Part shown: in pieces, positions 1 through 13,442 of the stretch | How positions within the stretch are numbered: position 1 is the stretch's first letter | How the letters are laid out: each line of letters begins with the position of its first letter | Origin: Flaccisagitta enflata | Taxonomy: Eukaryota; Chaetognatha; Sagittoidea; Aphragmophora | DNA: 64,000 bases | NCBI GenBank assembly: GCA_965153355.1 | Contig: OZ231127.1 | Location: 91,450,001 to 91,514,000, forward strand | Reading direction: 5' to 3' | Program-made: the position numbers and the translations under genes | Notes under the pieces: generated by a model | The model's database searches: none | Told to the model about the DNA's origin: nothing | Seen by the model: only the letters and a program-made list of their open reading frames with translations

Positions 1-2998
<2,998 letters not shown>

Positions 2999-3028
2999 CT
3001 GTAAAAAAATGACAAAAAGAATGACAAT

Positions 3029-3256
3029 GAATGAAAATTTTCGGTTGCGTAGGTCAGGTCAGCACATCTGTATTGAATGACAAAAAAAATGACAATAAAT
3101 TCTGGTGAATGACAATCATTAATGACATAGGTACACACCGCACATCTAAAAAATGACAAATGATGACAATGACTCCCTGAAATTGAGGAAGAATGACAAT
3201 GGATCCTAAAGATTGACAATTATTGGTGGCTAAGGTGCAGAAGGCACATCTGGAAA
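3029..3256 (-). repeat. three degenerate copies of the hunchback acceptor/finger start
   Basis: Motifs at 3029-3073, 3108-3150 and 3211-3256 repeat the intron end and first 13 codons of the finger exon (2961-3003). Minus-strand translations begin RCADLTYATENFHS, RCAVCTYVINDCHS and RCAFCTLATNNCQS, against RCADCTYATKYCHS in the functional copy. Spacings are 69, 78 and 104 bp. GTCATT-rich spacer sequence lies between them. Confidence 0.85.
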
Positions 3257-3387
3257 ATAGAACCCGGGAAAAATTAGTTGCAAACTCGAGTCTATTGTAA
3301 TACATGAGAGAGAAACTCCGCTTTATTCGTAAGTAAGCAAAAATTTAGTCGCCAACCGAGGCTGGCGAGGCATAGTTAGAAATACTA

Positions 3388-3496
<109 letters not shown>

Positions 3497-3766
3497 ATTC
3501 TCGTTTTCATTAACTTGTACAATTCCTTAAAAACTCATTAGGCACCTTTTATCAAGTCTATTGTTGTTGTCGGTATTAACTTGAGACTGAATCTGAAGAC
3601 TTAATTTTCCCGTTGCAGAAATCCGCTATTATGGCAATAGTAACTACTTAGTAGTTACTCTCTCACCAAGCACAAGATATTTTGATATACATTTACATGT
3701 ACATCAAATGCATTTCTGAGGAAGACCTCTGGTCATCATAATGTATGAATGCAATATACGCGAATG

Positions 3767-3905
<139 letters not shown>

Positions 3906-4296
3906 CTCTAACTGCTCTATTGACAATGGGTGTTATTGATAGAAACTTGAGACTTCCCGCTAAAATATCGATAATTTGCTACAATTTTCCCACAATAATT
4001 TTGTGAGAATTGGAGCATTTGAAATGGTTAGAGCGAAGTTTTGCTAGATGGAAAACTATATTCACCTTGGATCGCGTGACGACCCAAACAATGTGGGCAT
4101 GCCAGCAACTTCTCGGGCTGCTTTTGCGTGGAAAGGGGGTGGTTTTTTTGGAGAAAATGTGGTGGTTTTTTAGGGGGAAATGGGGGGTGGCCGTTAAGGG
4201 GGAAATACGAGAAACGGGACCCACGCTCAGATTCAACAAGTCGGATCTCTGTAGTGATGGAGTCATTTAAGGAATAATTAGAAAGAGTGGAAAGAA

Positions 4297-4501
4297 CAAG
4301 AGACGCGGGGTCACAATATTGCTTCGGACGGGTGGGCAGGAACATCAAATTCCCATCCAAACCCCAAACCCTTCCTCTACCAACACACATACCCAAGAAG
4401 CATGTAAAATGCTTCGTTTTCTCCACTTTTTTACTCATGCGTTTCGAACGGACGGACGGACCAACGGGCAAAGCCTCTTAGAGAGTTGCGTGTCCGCAAC
4501 T
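4297..4501 (+). mobile_element. hairpin-ended dispersed repeat, copy 1
   Basis: It starts with the GACGCGGGGTCA type of 5' end, carries CGGACGGGTGGGCAGG, an insert, a GGAC-rich tract, AAAGCCTCTTA and the 3' hairpin AGTTGCGTGTCCGCAACT. It belongs to the family described under findings and lies just downstream of TECPR1-like exon E. Confidence 0.85.
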
Positions 4502-4533
4502 CATTTCGGATCTTGATTAAGATAGCTGCAGAC

Positions 4534-4655
4534 CTGCGTGGGAATCATTTCCCAATGCGTGCCCTCGGGAGAATCGGTGGAAACTCCGTGACGATAGGCG
4601 ACTTTTCCCAGGATGGTCACTGCCCAAACTTGTCTGAATCCCGCAGCGCGACGAC
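4534..4655 (-). CDS. TECPR1: TECPR1-like exon E: tectonin (TECPR) repeat
   Basis: The acceptor is CATCTAG at 4662-4656 and the donor ACGCAG|GTCTGC at 4533. The 122-bp exon completes a Gly codon and adds 40 codons including QVWAVTILGKVAYRHGVS and SPEGTHWEMIP. The pattern VWAV...GKV.YR.GVS..SPEG..W is a canonical tectonin beta-propeller repeat. It ends in phase 0. The next expected exon is not recognisable before a hairpin-type repeat at 4297-4501 and CT arrays, so this is where the TECPR1 signal stops. Confidence 0.86.
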
Positions 4656-6341
4656 CTAGATGATTAAAACACAGAACTTTGCAAAGAGAGGCACTCTAAA
4701 CAAGGCCGGATACACGGCCAATACCAGTCGCGGACGGGTGGGCAGGGGCGGAAATGCGTGTTTTTCCACTTTTCGACCGACCGACCAACCAACCAACGGA
4801 CGGACAAAACCTCTTATAGAGTCGCTAGTCCGCGACTAAAAAGTGATAACGTAGCAAATAAAATTCTGAGAAATAGCATAGGCGTCCTTCGCGTTACTTA
4901 ATTCGATAATCTGCTAAAATATCATTATGCGCCTAATTGTGAATTGACACGTGACTGCATATGACTTTACTCACTAACAGGAGTAACAGGACCTGTCATG
5001 TAACTTTAGTTTTCTGACAAGAAGTAAAACTCAATTTTCTAACAGCTGGTACGCCGTAGGCCCACGAACCTGGCAGATCGTATCCACCCACGGCGACGTC
5101 AACAAACGGTTCTTTATTCGGATCCGCGTGGACGCCGGGAATCTTGGACCAGCGATCCGTCGCGACGTAACGCCTGTCGGAAGAGCAAAGTCATCGTCAA
5201 CACGAGTGTCAGTGCATTTGAAGTAAAACTGATGTATTTCTCAATACCGCCTTTCTGTAGTTTCTACAGAGCACAAGCATTTCAATCGAGTAGAATTCCA
5301 ATAATGCTTTATATAATATAAATATAGTTTATAATAAGATGGTTGAAACCTGAATTTGATCCAGCGCCGGCGTCGCACGCAGGACGTGAACTTCATATCG
5401 GGAGTGTACTGTGCAGGAAAATCCACCGCGTACTGCCAACCTTCTTTGTCTGTGGACACAGGATTACAGAAAACGTTATCTACCTAAAACATAAACATAT
5501 GTTCATCATTCATTGGTTAGAAACCCTTGTGACTAAGAGTATGGTTTTCTAGTCAATATTGCTATTTGCTAGTGTCAGTACTTCCATCAGTACATTGGTA
5601 ATCTTTGATTGTAACTTTTGTAAGATATAAGGGTATAAAGAGGTATGCAGTCAAGCTGATAGTTTTGTCATTTTGTTTGTCAGTAGTAAGGATAGTTGTG
5701 AGCAATCCGGAGTAAACACCATGGAAAGCTTGCAAGGCTTTCATCCTATATCCTGTATACTGGAGAATTCTAGCCTCCTTTTCTGAGGGCAATGTTGTTT
5801 CAACTTTCATATGCGTAAGCCTCTGAAACGAACTGACCGACGGTTGGTACGCCATCACAGGTGGCATCGAGCGCCCATCCGTCGCCGCCACTCGCGTTCG
5901 GCTCCCAAACCCAGGACTTGGAGGGAAGTTCAAAACTCGACTTAGGAGAGTTGACCAACCCGGACTCGTCGCTCCAATGGTACCGATCTATGGATATGAA
6001 GGAGAAAGAGCAGTCAAGCTCAAGGTCGAGGCTGAGACGATAAGCCGCGAAAATTTAGACCAATTCCTTCTCTCTCCCCCGACACCCACTTCTGGTGACT
6101 AGCCCTATCTCTCTCCGCAATCAATGAGACGCCGACTTCGTTCGACCTTACCCGTTGGAAGGAGCTGATCGCTGTAGCCGCTCATGGGGCTCCATCTTTG
6201 ATTTTCGTATGTTTCGACCCTTTTGACTATGGGCACGTCGGTGGCGTGTACGTGAGAGCATGTGATCGCACGATGGCCCAAGCGGTGATGCGCCGAGACG
6301 CGTTCTTCGATCTCTGTGCGCGATCGATTCTTCCATCGGCC
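4534..6341 (-). CDS. TECPR1: TECPR1/Pex23-like gene, N-terminal part (five exons, partial)
   Basis: Five exons (6341-6152, 5987-5851, 5483-5350, 5173-5070, 4655-4534) join with matching phases 1, 0, 2 and 1 into about 228 codons. In order they carry the DysF-N start (TYENQRWSPMSGYSDQLLPT), the DysF middle (RYHWSDESG), the DysF-C signature (EGWQYAVDFP, then CVRRRRWIKF), and first tectonin-repeat blades (RWSKIPG, VWAVTILGKVAYRHGVS, SPEGTHWEMIP). This is the N-terminal order of TECPR1 (insect Pex23). TECPR1 binds ATG5-ATG12, promotes autophagosome-lysosome fusion and senses sphingomyelin on damaged membranes through its dysferlin domain. The start exon and everything after the first propeller repeats are missing from view. 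The closely packed introns (142-414 bp) argue for a genomic copy, not a retrocopy. Confidence 0.88.
4701..4842 (+). mobile_element. hairpin-ended dispersed repeat, copy 2
   Basis: It starts CAAGGCCGGATACACGGCC and has CAGTCGCGGACGGGTGGGC near the 5' end and a 3' hairpin AGTCGCTAGTCCGCGACT followed by AAAA. It sits in the TECPR1-like intron between exons D and E. Both arms carry C where copy 1 carries T. Confidence 0.88.
5070..5173 (-). CDS. TECPR1: TECPR1-like exon D: dysferlin exit and tectonin start
   Basis: The acceptor is CCGACAG at 5180-5174 and the donor CCAG|GTTCGT at 5069. The 104-bp exon reads RYVATDRWSKIPG and then DVAVGGYDLP, matching the TECPR1 passage in which a W-x-KIP motif precedes the first propeller blade. 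Both junctions keep frame with exons C and E. Confidence 0.85.
5350..5483 (-). CDS. TECPR1: TECPR1-like exon C: dysferlin DysF-C region
   Basis: The acceptor is GTTTTAG at 5490-5484 and the donor TTCAG|GTTTCA at 5349. The 134-bp exon encodes VDNVFCNPVSTDKEGWQYAV followed by DFPAQYTPD and CVRRRRWIKF. The pair GWxYAxDFP and CVRRRRWI is the hallmark of the dysferlin DysF-C segment in TECPR1 proteins. It ends in phase 2, giving the Arg codon shared with exon D. Confidence 0.88.
5851..5987 (-). CDS. TECPR1: TECPR1-like exon B: dysferlin domain, middle
   Basis: The acceptor is CCATAG at 5993-5988. Joined to exon A it restores LLPT|DRYHWSDESG, the conserved dysferlin-domain turn. The favoured donor GGC|GTACCA at 5850 gives phase 0, matching exon C. 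This leaves about 13 extra residues between WVWE and VDNV compared with the human protein as recalled, so an alternative donor within the same stretch (for example GTGATG at about 5857) remains possible. The exon is 137 bp, 45 codons. Confidence 0.75.
6152..6341 (-). CDS. TECPR1: TECPR1-like exon A: end of first tectonin strand and start of dysferlin domain
   Basis: The probable acceptor is GACGCAG at 6348-6342 and the donor is ACGG|GTAAGG at 6151. The exon is 190 bp, 63 codons plus one base. The C-terminal half (HATDVPI, TYENQRWSP, LLPT) is unmistakable for the DysF-N region. In the N-terminal half, family-like words appear in three different frames within about 55 bp (RVSA in the main frame, AWAI in the second, CDHML in the third, then back), although the main frame has no stop. 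This could be sequence error or real divergence. The 5' border is less certain than the 3' border. Confidence 0.72.
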
Positions 6342-6400
6342 CTGCGTCAACGACGAAAAACGGAAGCTAGACGCGAACGATTAGGTTCTCGTTATGATGC

Positions 6401-7818
6401 CTATGGATGGTTGTTGTTGTTGTGTTGTTGTTGTTGCTGCAGATGCTGTTGTTGCAGCGCCAAATGTTGTTGCTGCACGGCGGCCATTTGCGCGGCGAAA
6501 TTGGCTCGGACTTGATCGGCTGCGTCGCCGGTCAGCGCCGGGCCACCGCCAGCGCCGCCGCCTTCGTGAAGAGGAGGATCATTCTCTGATTTTGCCGCGG
6601 CTGCCGCGTGAGAAGCCGCCGCCGCCGCCGCCGCCGCCACCGCTTCGTCAGCCGAAACGCGGCCCTCCAGCATCTGAGTCACTAATCGATCTTTGAGACT
6701 CTTCAGAAATGGAGGATGAGAAGATGAAGCGGATGCGGCTGCATTAGAGGAAGGTACTGAAGGCCCCATGGAGGAAGAGGGTGCGGAATTGGTCGAGTGA
6801 CTGGAATGGCTCGTCGACGGCGTCTCCAAGGCTGCTGCGGACGAAGATGAAGAAGTTGTCAAAGTGTTTGTCAAGGATGCCGTAGCGTGAGTAGGGGGAG
6901 GCGGAAGAGGAGGAGAATTGGGAGGAGACGTCGACGATTGAGGAGGGTCTTGTTGCGCCGTCGATGGTGGAATTGATGCTGATTGTTGTTGCGGTTGCAG
7001 CAGCCCGTCGACGGCTTTGTCGACGGGAGCAGCTGCTGCATCTCTATTCGGGAGGAATTGATTGGCCATCTGATGCATTTGAGATAAGAATGCGGATGAT
7101 GACGAAGAGGATGACGTCGGTGTTTTTAGGCCGCCGCTTATTTGATGTTGCTGCTGCTGCTGCTGCTGCAGCTGCTGTATATGCCGTTGTTGAGTTTGCT
7201 GTAATTGATTGTAATAAGCTTCTTGCTGTTCCGATCGTGATGACTGAATATGAAGTGGACTGAGTGGAGGCGGCTGCGGGAAAGACGATGATGAGGATGA
7301 CGAGGTGTTGAGCGGTTGAATCGACGACATGCTGCTGCTGTTGCCACTGGAGGATGATTCTGCCGCAGATGCGGACGATGATGTTGGGGTGGCGGATGCG
7401 GACGGGATGACGGAACTGTTGAGAGAGGTCGCCGTCGACGTCGGCGCTGAGTAAGATGTTTCCGGTAAGAAAGATGATGCGGCTGCTGCCGATGCAGCTG
7501 CGGATCTCGACGAGGATGCGTTGAGATACGCCGGCGGTGACGACAGCATCTCCGAGGGCGCTTTTTCCGGCGACGTAAACGGCGGCCAACCCATCGAAGG
7601 GTTCGTTTTGGCCGCCAGCGCGCCGCCGACCATCGAGCCGTTGGCGAACGGCTGCGACGGATGCGGTTGTTGTTGCTGTTGAGATGGGTGATGAGGATGA
7701 TAACTCTTGGCTGTAGCTGCTGCTGCTGCTGCGGCTGACGAAGATGGCGCTGATGCTGATGCTGATGCTGTGGTTCCCTGAGAATCAGTTGCTGAGCTTC
7801 CACCTCCATTTATCAAAC
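6401..7818 (-). CDS. Q/S/A-rich protein, exon 2 and stop codon
   Basis: The exon adds 471 residues with no stop over 1.4 kb, far more than chance, and terminates at TAG 6403-6401. Features along it are Ala-rich and Ser-rich blocks, an IQQLQQQQQQQ coiled-type run near residue 500, a Pro-rich stretch near 580-595, a possible amphipathic helix FLKSLKDRLVTQMLEG, and a Gln-rich end. Only 60 bp separate the stop from TECPR1-like exon A, which itself begins with a splice acceptor. The TECPR1 5' exon must therefore lie further upstream or be absent. Confidence 0.72.
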
Positions 7819-9081
7819 CTGAGTAATGGCGAAGGGAATTAGTGAATGAATAAATGAATGAATGAATGAATGAATGAATGAATGAATGAAAGAACGAGTG
7901 AATATGTGAATGAATTCAGTGATTGAGTGAGAGAGTGAATGAATGTATAAATGAGTGAGTAAGCGAGTGAATGAGTGGATTAATGAATGAATGAATGAAT
8001 GAATGAATGAATGAATGAATGAATGAATGAATGAATTACTGTTCAATTTAGTGAGTGAAAAAATAAAAAAAAGAATGAATGAATAAAGGAATGAAAAAAA
8101 TGAATGAATGAAAAAATGAATGAATGAATGAATGAATGTATGAATGAATGAATGAATGAATGAATGAATGAATGAATGAATGAATGAATGAACGAGTAAA
8201 TGAATGAATCATTGAACGGATCTCTAACCTGTGGCATTATGCAGCAACTTGTCACTGAGAGCGTTGGAATGCGGCGATTTTTGCGGCAGCCCTCTGTTGG
8301 CCAAGTTTGCCGCAACTTCAAAGGACATCATGGCCGCAGCGGCTTTGTATCGATCGGCCGACTCGGACGACGACGACGACGACTGCTGCAGAGGATGATG
8401 ATGTTGCTGCGACTGAGGCTGCAGCATGGAATGAGATCGAGCATTGTTGGGTAAATTCTTGTCGGTAAATTCGGACGGGTTAAAAGAGGACGACGACGAA
8501 GGCGACGGTGCCGATTGAGAGTGATGATGCTGTTGTTGTTGTTGTTGTTGATGTTGTTGCTGTTGATGCTGAGATGGTCCGGTTGATAAAGTTGCTGAGT
8601 AAGAACTGTTGACTGCCGCCGCAGAAGAGGATGCGGAATTGAAGGAAGTTTCTGGTCCCGTGGAAAATGCTCCGGAGAAGGAGGAAGGGGATGAGGAGGA
8701 GGAGTTGGAGTGCGGCGAAGGTTGCTTCATGTGAGGCGGGATCGGCATTTGACTGGAAAGTTGCTGTTGTTGCTCTTGCTGTTGCTGTTGCTGCTGATTT
8801 TGGGGGTGAGTGGATGATTGGGGGTGATTGGGTGACGGCTGAGAAGAAAAGTGCTGAGGGATGGTGGGGGAGGTGAGAGGTGGTAACTCGGATCCTGAAG
8901 GAGATACTCCTCCTCCTCCTCCGCCTCCGCCTCCGCCACCTCCTGCCGGGGCACCGTAGCCGCCGATATTTGGGACGCCCGCATCTTGGGCACCGTTGGG
9001 CGTCGTCGATGCGGCGCCGCCGAACGCGGCCGCCATCGCGGAGGAACTGCCGCCGTTGGGCTGCGTCTCGATATGCAGCAT
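6401..9081 (-). CDS. uncharacterised Gln/Ser/Ala-rich protein, two exons, 756 aa
   Basis: Exons 9081-8229 and 7818-6401 join in phase 1 (ACAG|GTTAGA donor, ATTACTCAG acceptor) into 756 codons from ATG to TAG. The ATG has A at -3 and no good upstream acceptor, so it is likely the true start. The protein is almost wholly low complexity: Gly run at 47-58, Gln runs at 96-107 and 171-184, many Ser runs, Ala runs, and a C-terminal Gln/His/Asn tail. A few ordinary segments stand out (FEVAANLANRGLPQKSP near 254, FLKSLKDRLVTQMLEGRVSA near 655). Composition resembles an activation region of a transcription regulator (inference). No domain is recognised. It may be the N-terminal part of hunchback or an independent gene. 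Confidence 0.68.
7819..8228. repeat. intron made of (TGAA)n-type tetranucleotides
   Basis: The 410-bp intron of the Q/S-rich gene is almost entirely GAAT/TGAA repeats with drifted units (7846-7890, 7980-8036 and 8098-8212 are the cleanest). The same motif flanks a hunchback splice site at 211-255. Confidence 0.95.
8229..9081 (-). CDS. Q/S-rich protein, exon 1
   Basis: The exon holds 284 codons plus one base, beginning MLHIETQPNGG and ending LSDKLLHNAT. Codons for homopolymer runs are mixed (CAA with CAG, GGA with GGC), which favours selection on amino-acid content over a naked triplet microsatellite. The donor ACAG|GTTAGA lies at 8228. Confidence 0.7.
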
Positions 9082-10090
9082 CTTTGTATGTTTGTATTGA
9101 TAATTAATAATGATTGATTAATGAGAGGTTTGTTTCAATTGTGAATTGAGAAAGAGTTATTTTAGTAATGATTGCGATGAAGGAATATGGTTCGAAAAAT
9201 TTGACTTGTGTTTTCGTTTTCTCTGTCTAAGGCTACAGAACCCGTTTTATTTAAGAATATTCTTTTTTGTTTGTTTTTGTTTTTGTTTATTTTTTTCGTT
9301 TTCGTTTTCTTGTTCGCGTATCTTAATTGTTTGGTTTCGTTTTTTCGAGAGTGTTTTTCTCTTTCTCTCTTTTTTTTATGTATGTGCTTTCAAAATGCTC
9401 CAGTTTTGTGTCAATGCTTTTTCTATTTGTTGATTTATTGCCGAATCTTAGGTCTCATTCTTCGATTTGTGTTTTTGTTTTTTTTTTTATTGTTTTTGTT
9501 TTGTTTTTGCTTTTTTGGTTGTATTTCCGTTCTTCTTTTCCAGAACCCGTAAATGTGAAGTTTAAAAGGAATGCTTATCAGAAGAGGCGCTCGAGATTTT
9601 GTTTTGTTTTGTTTTTGTTTTTTTTGTTGTATCGTTTGTTTTTATTCAAGCCGTTTCCGCGTTGTTTTGCACCGCTTTGAAGCAGAGAGTTGGTTGAATG
9701 ACCTGAAGAAAAAAACAGAGAGAAACGGGGGGGGGGGGGGGGGAGGAAGGGAAAAAAGGGAGAGAAGAGGGAAAGAATTAACTATAAATATTTATGAATC
9801 TCTAACAAATAACGTTTCTCTAATCCTTTTATCATTCGCTACTTTTTTTTATCACTCTTTTGTTCTTCTTGTTTTACGCACCTTTCACTCACAAAAGCAT
9901 CCATCATTCATTCTTTTTTCTCTGAGCACCAAACATTTTTATCACCAATAAATATTTTCCCCCAAAGAAACATTCGAAAGACGACGAAAAAGTGCCATAA
10001 CAATCCGCAGGCTTATTCTCCTTTTTTTTTCCTAACAGATATGATTGCTTGTCTGTCAGTCTCTTTATAAGTGTGTTTGGGTGTGTGTCG
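9082..10090. other. upstream region of the Q/S-rich gene, T-rich, no gene seen
   Basis: The plus strand is strongly T-rich (TTTTTGTTTT runs at 9260-9640) and includes a 17-base G run at 9727-9743. If the Q/S-rich gene is real, its promoter and 5' untranslated region should be here. I see no clear TATA or initiator to single out. Confidence 0.5.
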
Positions 10091-10091
10091 C

Positions 10092-10218
<127 letters not shown>

Positions 10219-10742
10219 TTCTTGCTAATCCTTGGGAGAGGTTTTTCTGTTTTTAGCAGTTTTCCCTAAATACGAGAAAATATGAGCCACCCATAAAAAA
10301 ATTGCTGAGACAAACTACGAAGAAATGACGGTAAGGAGGAAGTAAAACAAAAGCAAAAGAAAACGAGGAAAAAGAAAAATACTGATTTTTTTATATCTCC
10401 GAGTATTAGAATAATTACTAACATCCTTCATCTGACACTTTCCACCAGCTCTGGGTTAATCTTTTTCTTAAATTATTGTCTTTTTTCAATCTAGAATTCT
10501 AGGGACAATCCTAAAACCTTTTTTCAATGGTACATCTCAGTTGCTATTTGTAACTTGCCACATATTGTTTTTTTCTGTTAATTCCAACATAATCTGGTCT
10601 GATCTCTCCCTCTCCCTTTAAATCTGCTTGTCTGCCTTAGTAAGCTTTGACTTTCTGTGCATAGATTTCTCTTGTCAGTCTGTATATATCCACGTGTCTG
10701 CCTTTTTGTCTTTCTATATTTGTTTGTTTCTCTGTTCGGCTA

Positions 10743-10856
<114 letters not shown>

Positions 10857-11225
10857 TCGGCTGGTTATTTGGTAATTGTGAAATCGCGGTCGTTTCTGCG
10901 TTTATTGTGCCATTCATTGGATACCACTCCTCCTCCTCCTCCTCCTCCTCCTCCTCCTCCTTCTCCTCCTCTACCTCCCCTACCCCCTCCTTCCCATCCC
11001 TTCATTCTGATTCAACCCCTGCGGTGAAAACCTTCTGAATTTATCAGTCCAGGAAATATAATTCAGAAAATTCTCTTTTCCTGTCTGCGCGTGCGCGGGC
11101 GGGGATGTGGATAAGAGCGCTTACACGTATGAGGATTTTCTTGTTTCTTTGTGTGTCTGTATGTTTACATATTTACGACCTTTCTCTCTTTTCTCTGTCT
11201 GTTTGTCTCTGTGTCTGTGTCCCTC

Positions 11226-11350
<125 letters not shown>

Positions 11351-11609
11351 CATTCTTTCCGCGTTAATTTTTCCCGATTGCAGTCAAGTGGAATTTCGGC
11401 CCCGAATTTTTGTGTGGGTCTTCGCTTTTGAATTGTGGGCATTACGTGTTTTACCCACCGCTGTTGGATTGGTGGGAAGTGGAACGTAGGAGGTGGGAGG
11501 TGGGAGGTAGGAGGTGGGGGGCGGGTGAGAGGGTGATTTATATTAGTTATGCCAATGGAAGAGGGTGACATGGGAGGTGACAGTGCAATGTTTGCGGTGG
11601 CGGCGGTGG

Positions 11610-12260
11610 TGCCGACGGAGAAAAAAACCGTGCCAAATAAAAAAAAAGAACCTGGCGCTAATAAAGGGGTAACGGGTGGTGGTGGTGGTGGTGGTGGTGG
11701 TGGTGGTGGTGGTGGTGGTGGTGGTGGTGGTGGTGGTGGTGGTGGAGGTGGGTGGTGGTGGTGGTGGTGGGGTGGTGGTGGTGGTGGTGGTGGTGGTGGT
11801 GGTGGTAGTGATGGCTGTGGTGGCGGCGGTGGTGGTGGTGGTGGTGGTGCCGACGAAAAAAAACTGGCGCTAATAAAGGGGTAACGGGGGTGGTGGTGGT
11901 GGTGGTGGTGGTGGTGGTGGTGGTGGTGGTGGTGGTGGTGGTGGTGGTGGTGGTGGTGTTGGTGGTGGCAGTGGTGGCGGCGGTGGTGGTGGTGGTGGTG
12001 ACGAAAAAAAACTGGCGCTAATAAAGGGGTAACGGGGGTGGTGGTGGTGGTGGTGGTGGTGGTGGTGGTGGTGGTGGTGGTGGTGGTGGTGGTGGTGGTG
12101 GTGGAGGTGGTGGTGGTAGTGGTGGCGGTGGTGGTGGCGGTGGTGGTGGTGGTGGTGGTGGTGGTAGTGGTGGTGGTGGTGTCGTCGGGGGTGGTAGCGG
12201 TAGGTGGTGGTAGTGGTGGTAGTGGTGGCAGTGGTGGCGCCGGCGGCGGCGGTGGCGACA
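11610..12260. repeat. (GGT)n higher-order array
   Basis: Three GGT tracts (11676-11848, 11888-12000, 12037-12200) are each preceded by the same spacer with GCGCTAATAAAGGGGTAACG. The 3' part is GGT/GGC/AGT-mixed up to about 12260. Long open frames here on both strands are only a consequence of the triplet repeat. Confidence 0.95.
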
Positions 12261-12852
12261 ATAGCCGTGCCACACAAAAATAAGCCCGTTCTTTGGGATC
12301 TTTGGCCTCATCGATTAATTCGTGTGTGTGAAATTCGTTTTCAAGGGCAAACAACTCGGAAAAATTACGATGACAAATTTAACGACCCGAACAAAATGTT
12401 TTCACTTTCCCCTCAAAACCCAGAATCATGGAATGTTTCCCCGACGAGCTTTTCGGTGCTATTTTTACCCGATGTGATTGCGCCACCCTCGTGTATCTCT
12501 CTCATTTTCGTTCCCAACTCACCCCAACCCTCCAAGTGCCCCAACTCTACTCTCTAAGTAACTTGTCCTACTACTCCCTCCCCCCCTAAACAACGTTCTA
12601 ATCTCCCCTTCACCCATGTCTTGTTTTTATTCTTCCCCGATTTCCATTCTCTTCATTCGTTCTCGTTTCTCTCCCTTGCACACCTTTCACCCCCTTTCAC
12701 CCCCTTTCACCCCCTAACCTCTACCTCATCCTTTTCTTCCTTCTTTTCCTCCTCCACATTCGTTACACATGAAATATATCCCTTTTTCAATGAGGCTTAA
12801 ATAACGGGTTTCATTTCCGTAAAAATTCCGCCAATTTTGCATCGGCAATCCG

Positions 12853-13082
12853 GGGGGGGGGGGGATGAAAAAGGGAGGGGGGGAGGGGAGGGGGGTAAGG
12901 AGGGGGAGGTTCAAAGGGGCGGGGGAGGGGGTGGGTGGGTTGGAAGGAGGTGGAAGGAAAAAAATTAGCACCGGCTAAATTGGAGGAAAGTAAAAACGAG
13001 GGTGGAAAATTTATCGTTGGCGAGCCGAAGGGGGGGGGATGGCGGGGGGCATGGCGGGGGTGGGGGCGGAGGGCGGGGGCGG
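12853..13082 (+). repeat. G-run cluster (possible quadruplex-forming)
   Basis: More than fifteen G runs of three or more bases (12853-12945 and 13029-13082) lie on the plus strand, including a 13-base run. The interval 12270-12850 is pyrimidine-rich, with CACCCCCTTT repeated at about 12680-12715, and holds no clear gene. Confidence 0.85.
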
Positions 13083-13365
13083 CGAGCCGATGGTCGGGAC
13101 CGGATGTAACCGGAAATGCCGACTTGAGAATAGTGGAGCAACTCAAAAGGAAAAATAGAAAGAATGAAAAAGACGTAACACGCCGGAAAATAGCCGCGTA
13201 GAAAAAGGCCGGAAATATGCCGGAAAAGGCGATAGAAAGACGCGCGGGGGAAAGCGCGCGCGTGGGTACCGGCAGTAAAGCCGCCGAACATATACGGTGG
13301 AACGCCCGGAGTGATCAGAGCAGAGAAGAAGTGGCGATGAAAAACCGATATATATGAATGAGGAG

Positions 13366-13371
<6 letters not shown>

Positions 13372-13441
<70 letters not shown>
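13372..13441. repeat. (GA)n array
   Basis: 70 bp of perfect GA repeat. Surroundings 13090-13370 and 13442-13960 show no gene; the latter is A-rich. Confidence 0.98.

Positions 13442-13442
<1 letters not shown>

Noticed and set aside
4068-4130. Possible sixth TECPR1-like exon on the minus strand (frame with SCWHAHIVWVVTRSK)
   Set aside because: It resembles a tectonin strand and has a GTGAAT donor nearby, but every available acceptor leaves one extra base, which does not match the phase-0 end of exon E, and upstream residues expected for the family are missing.
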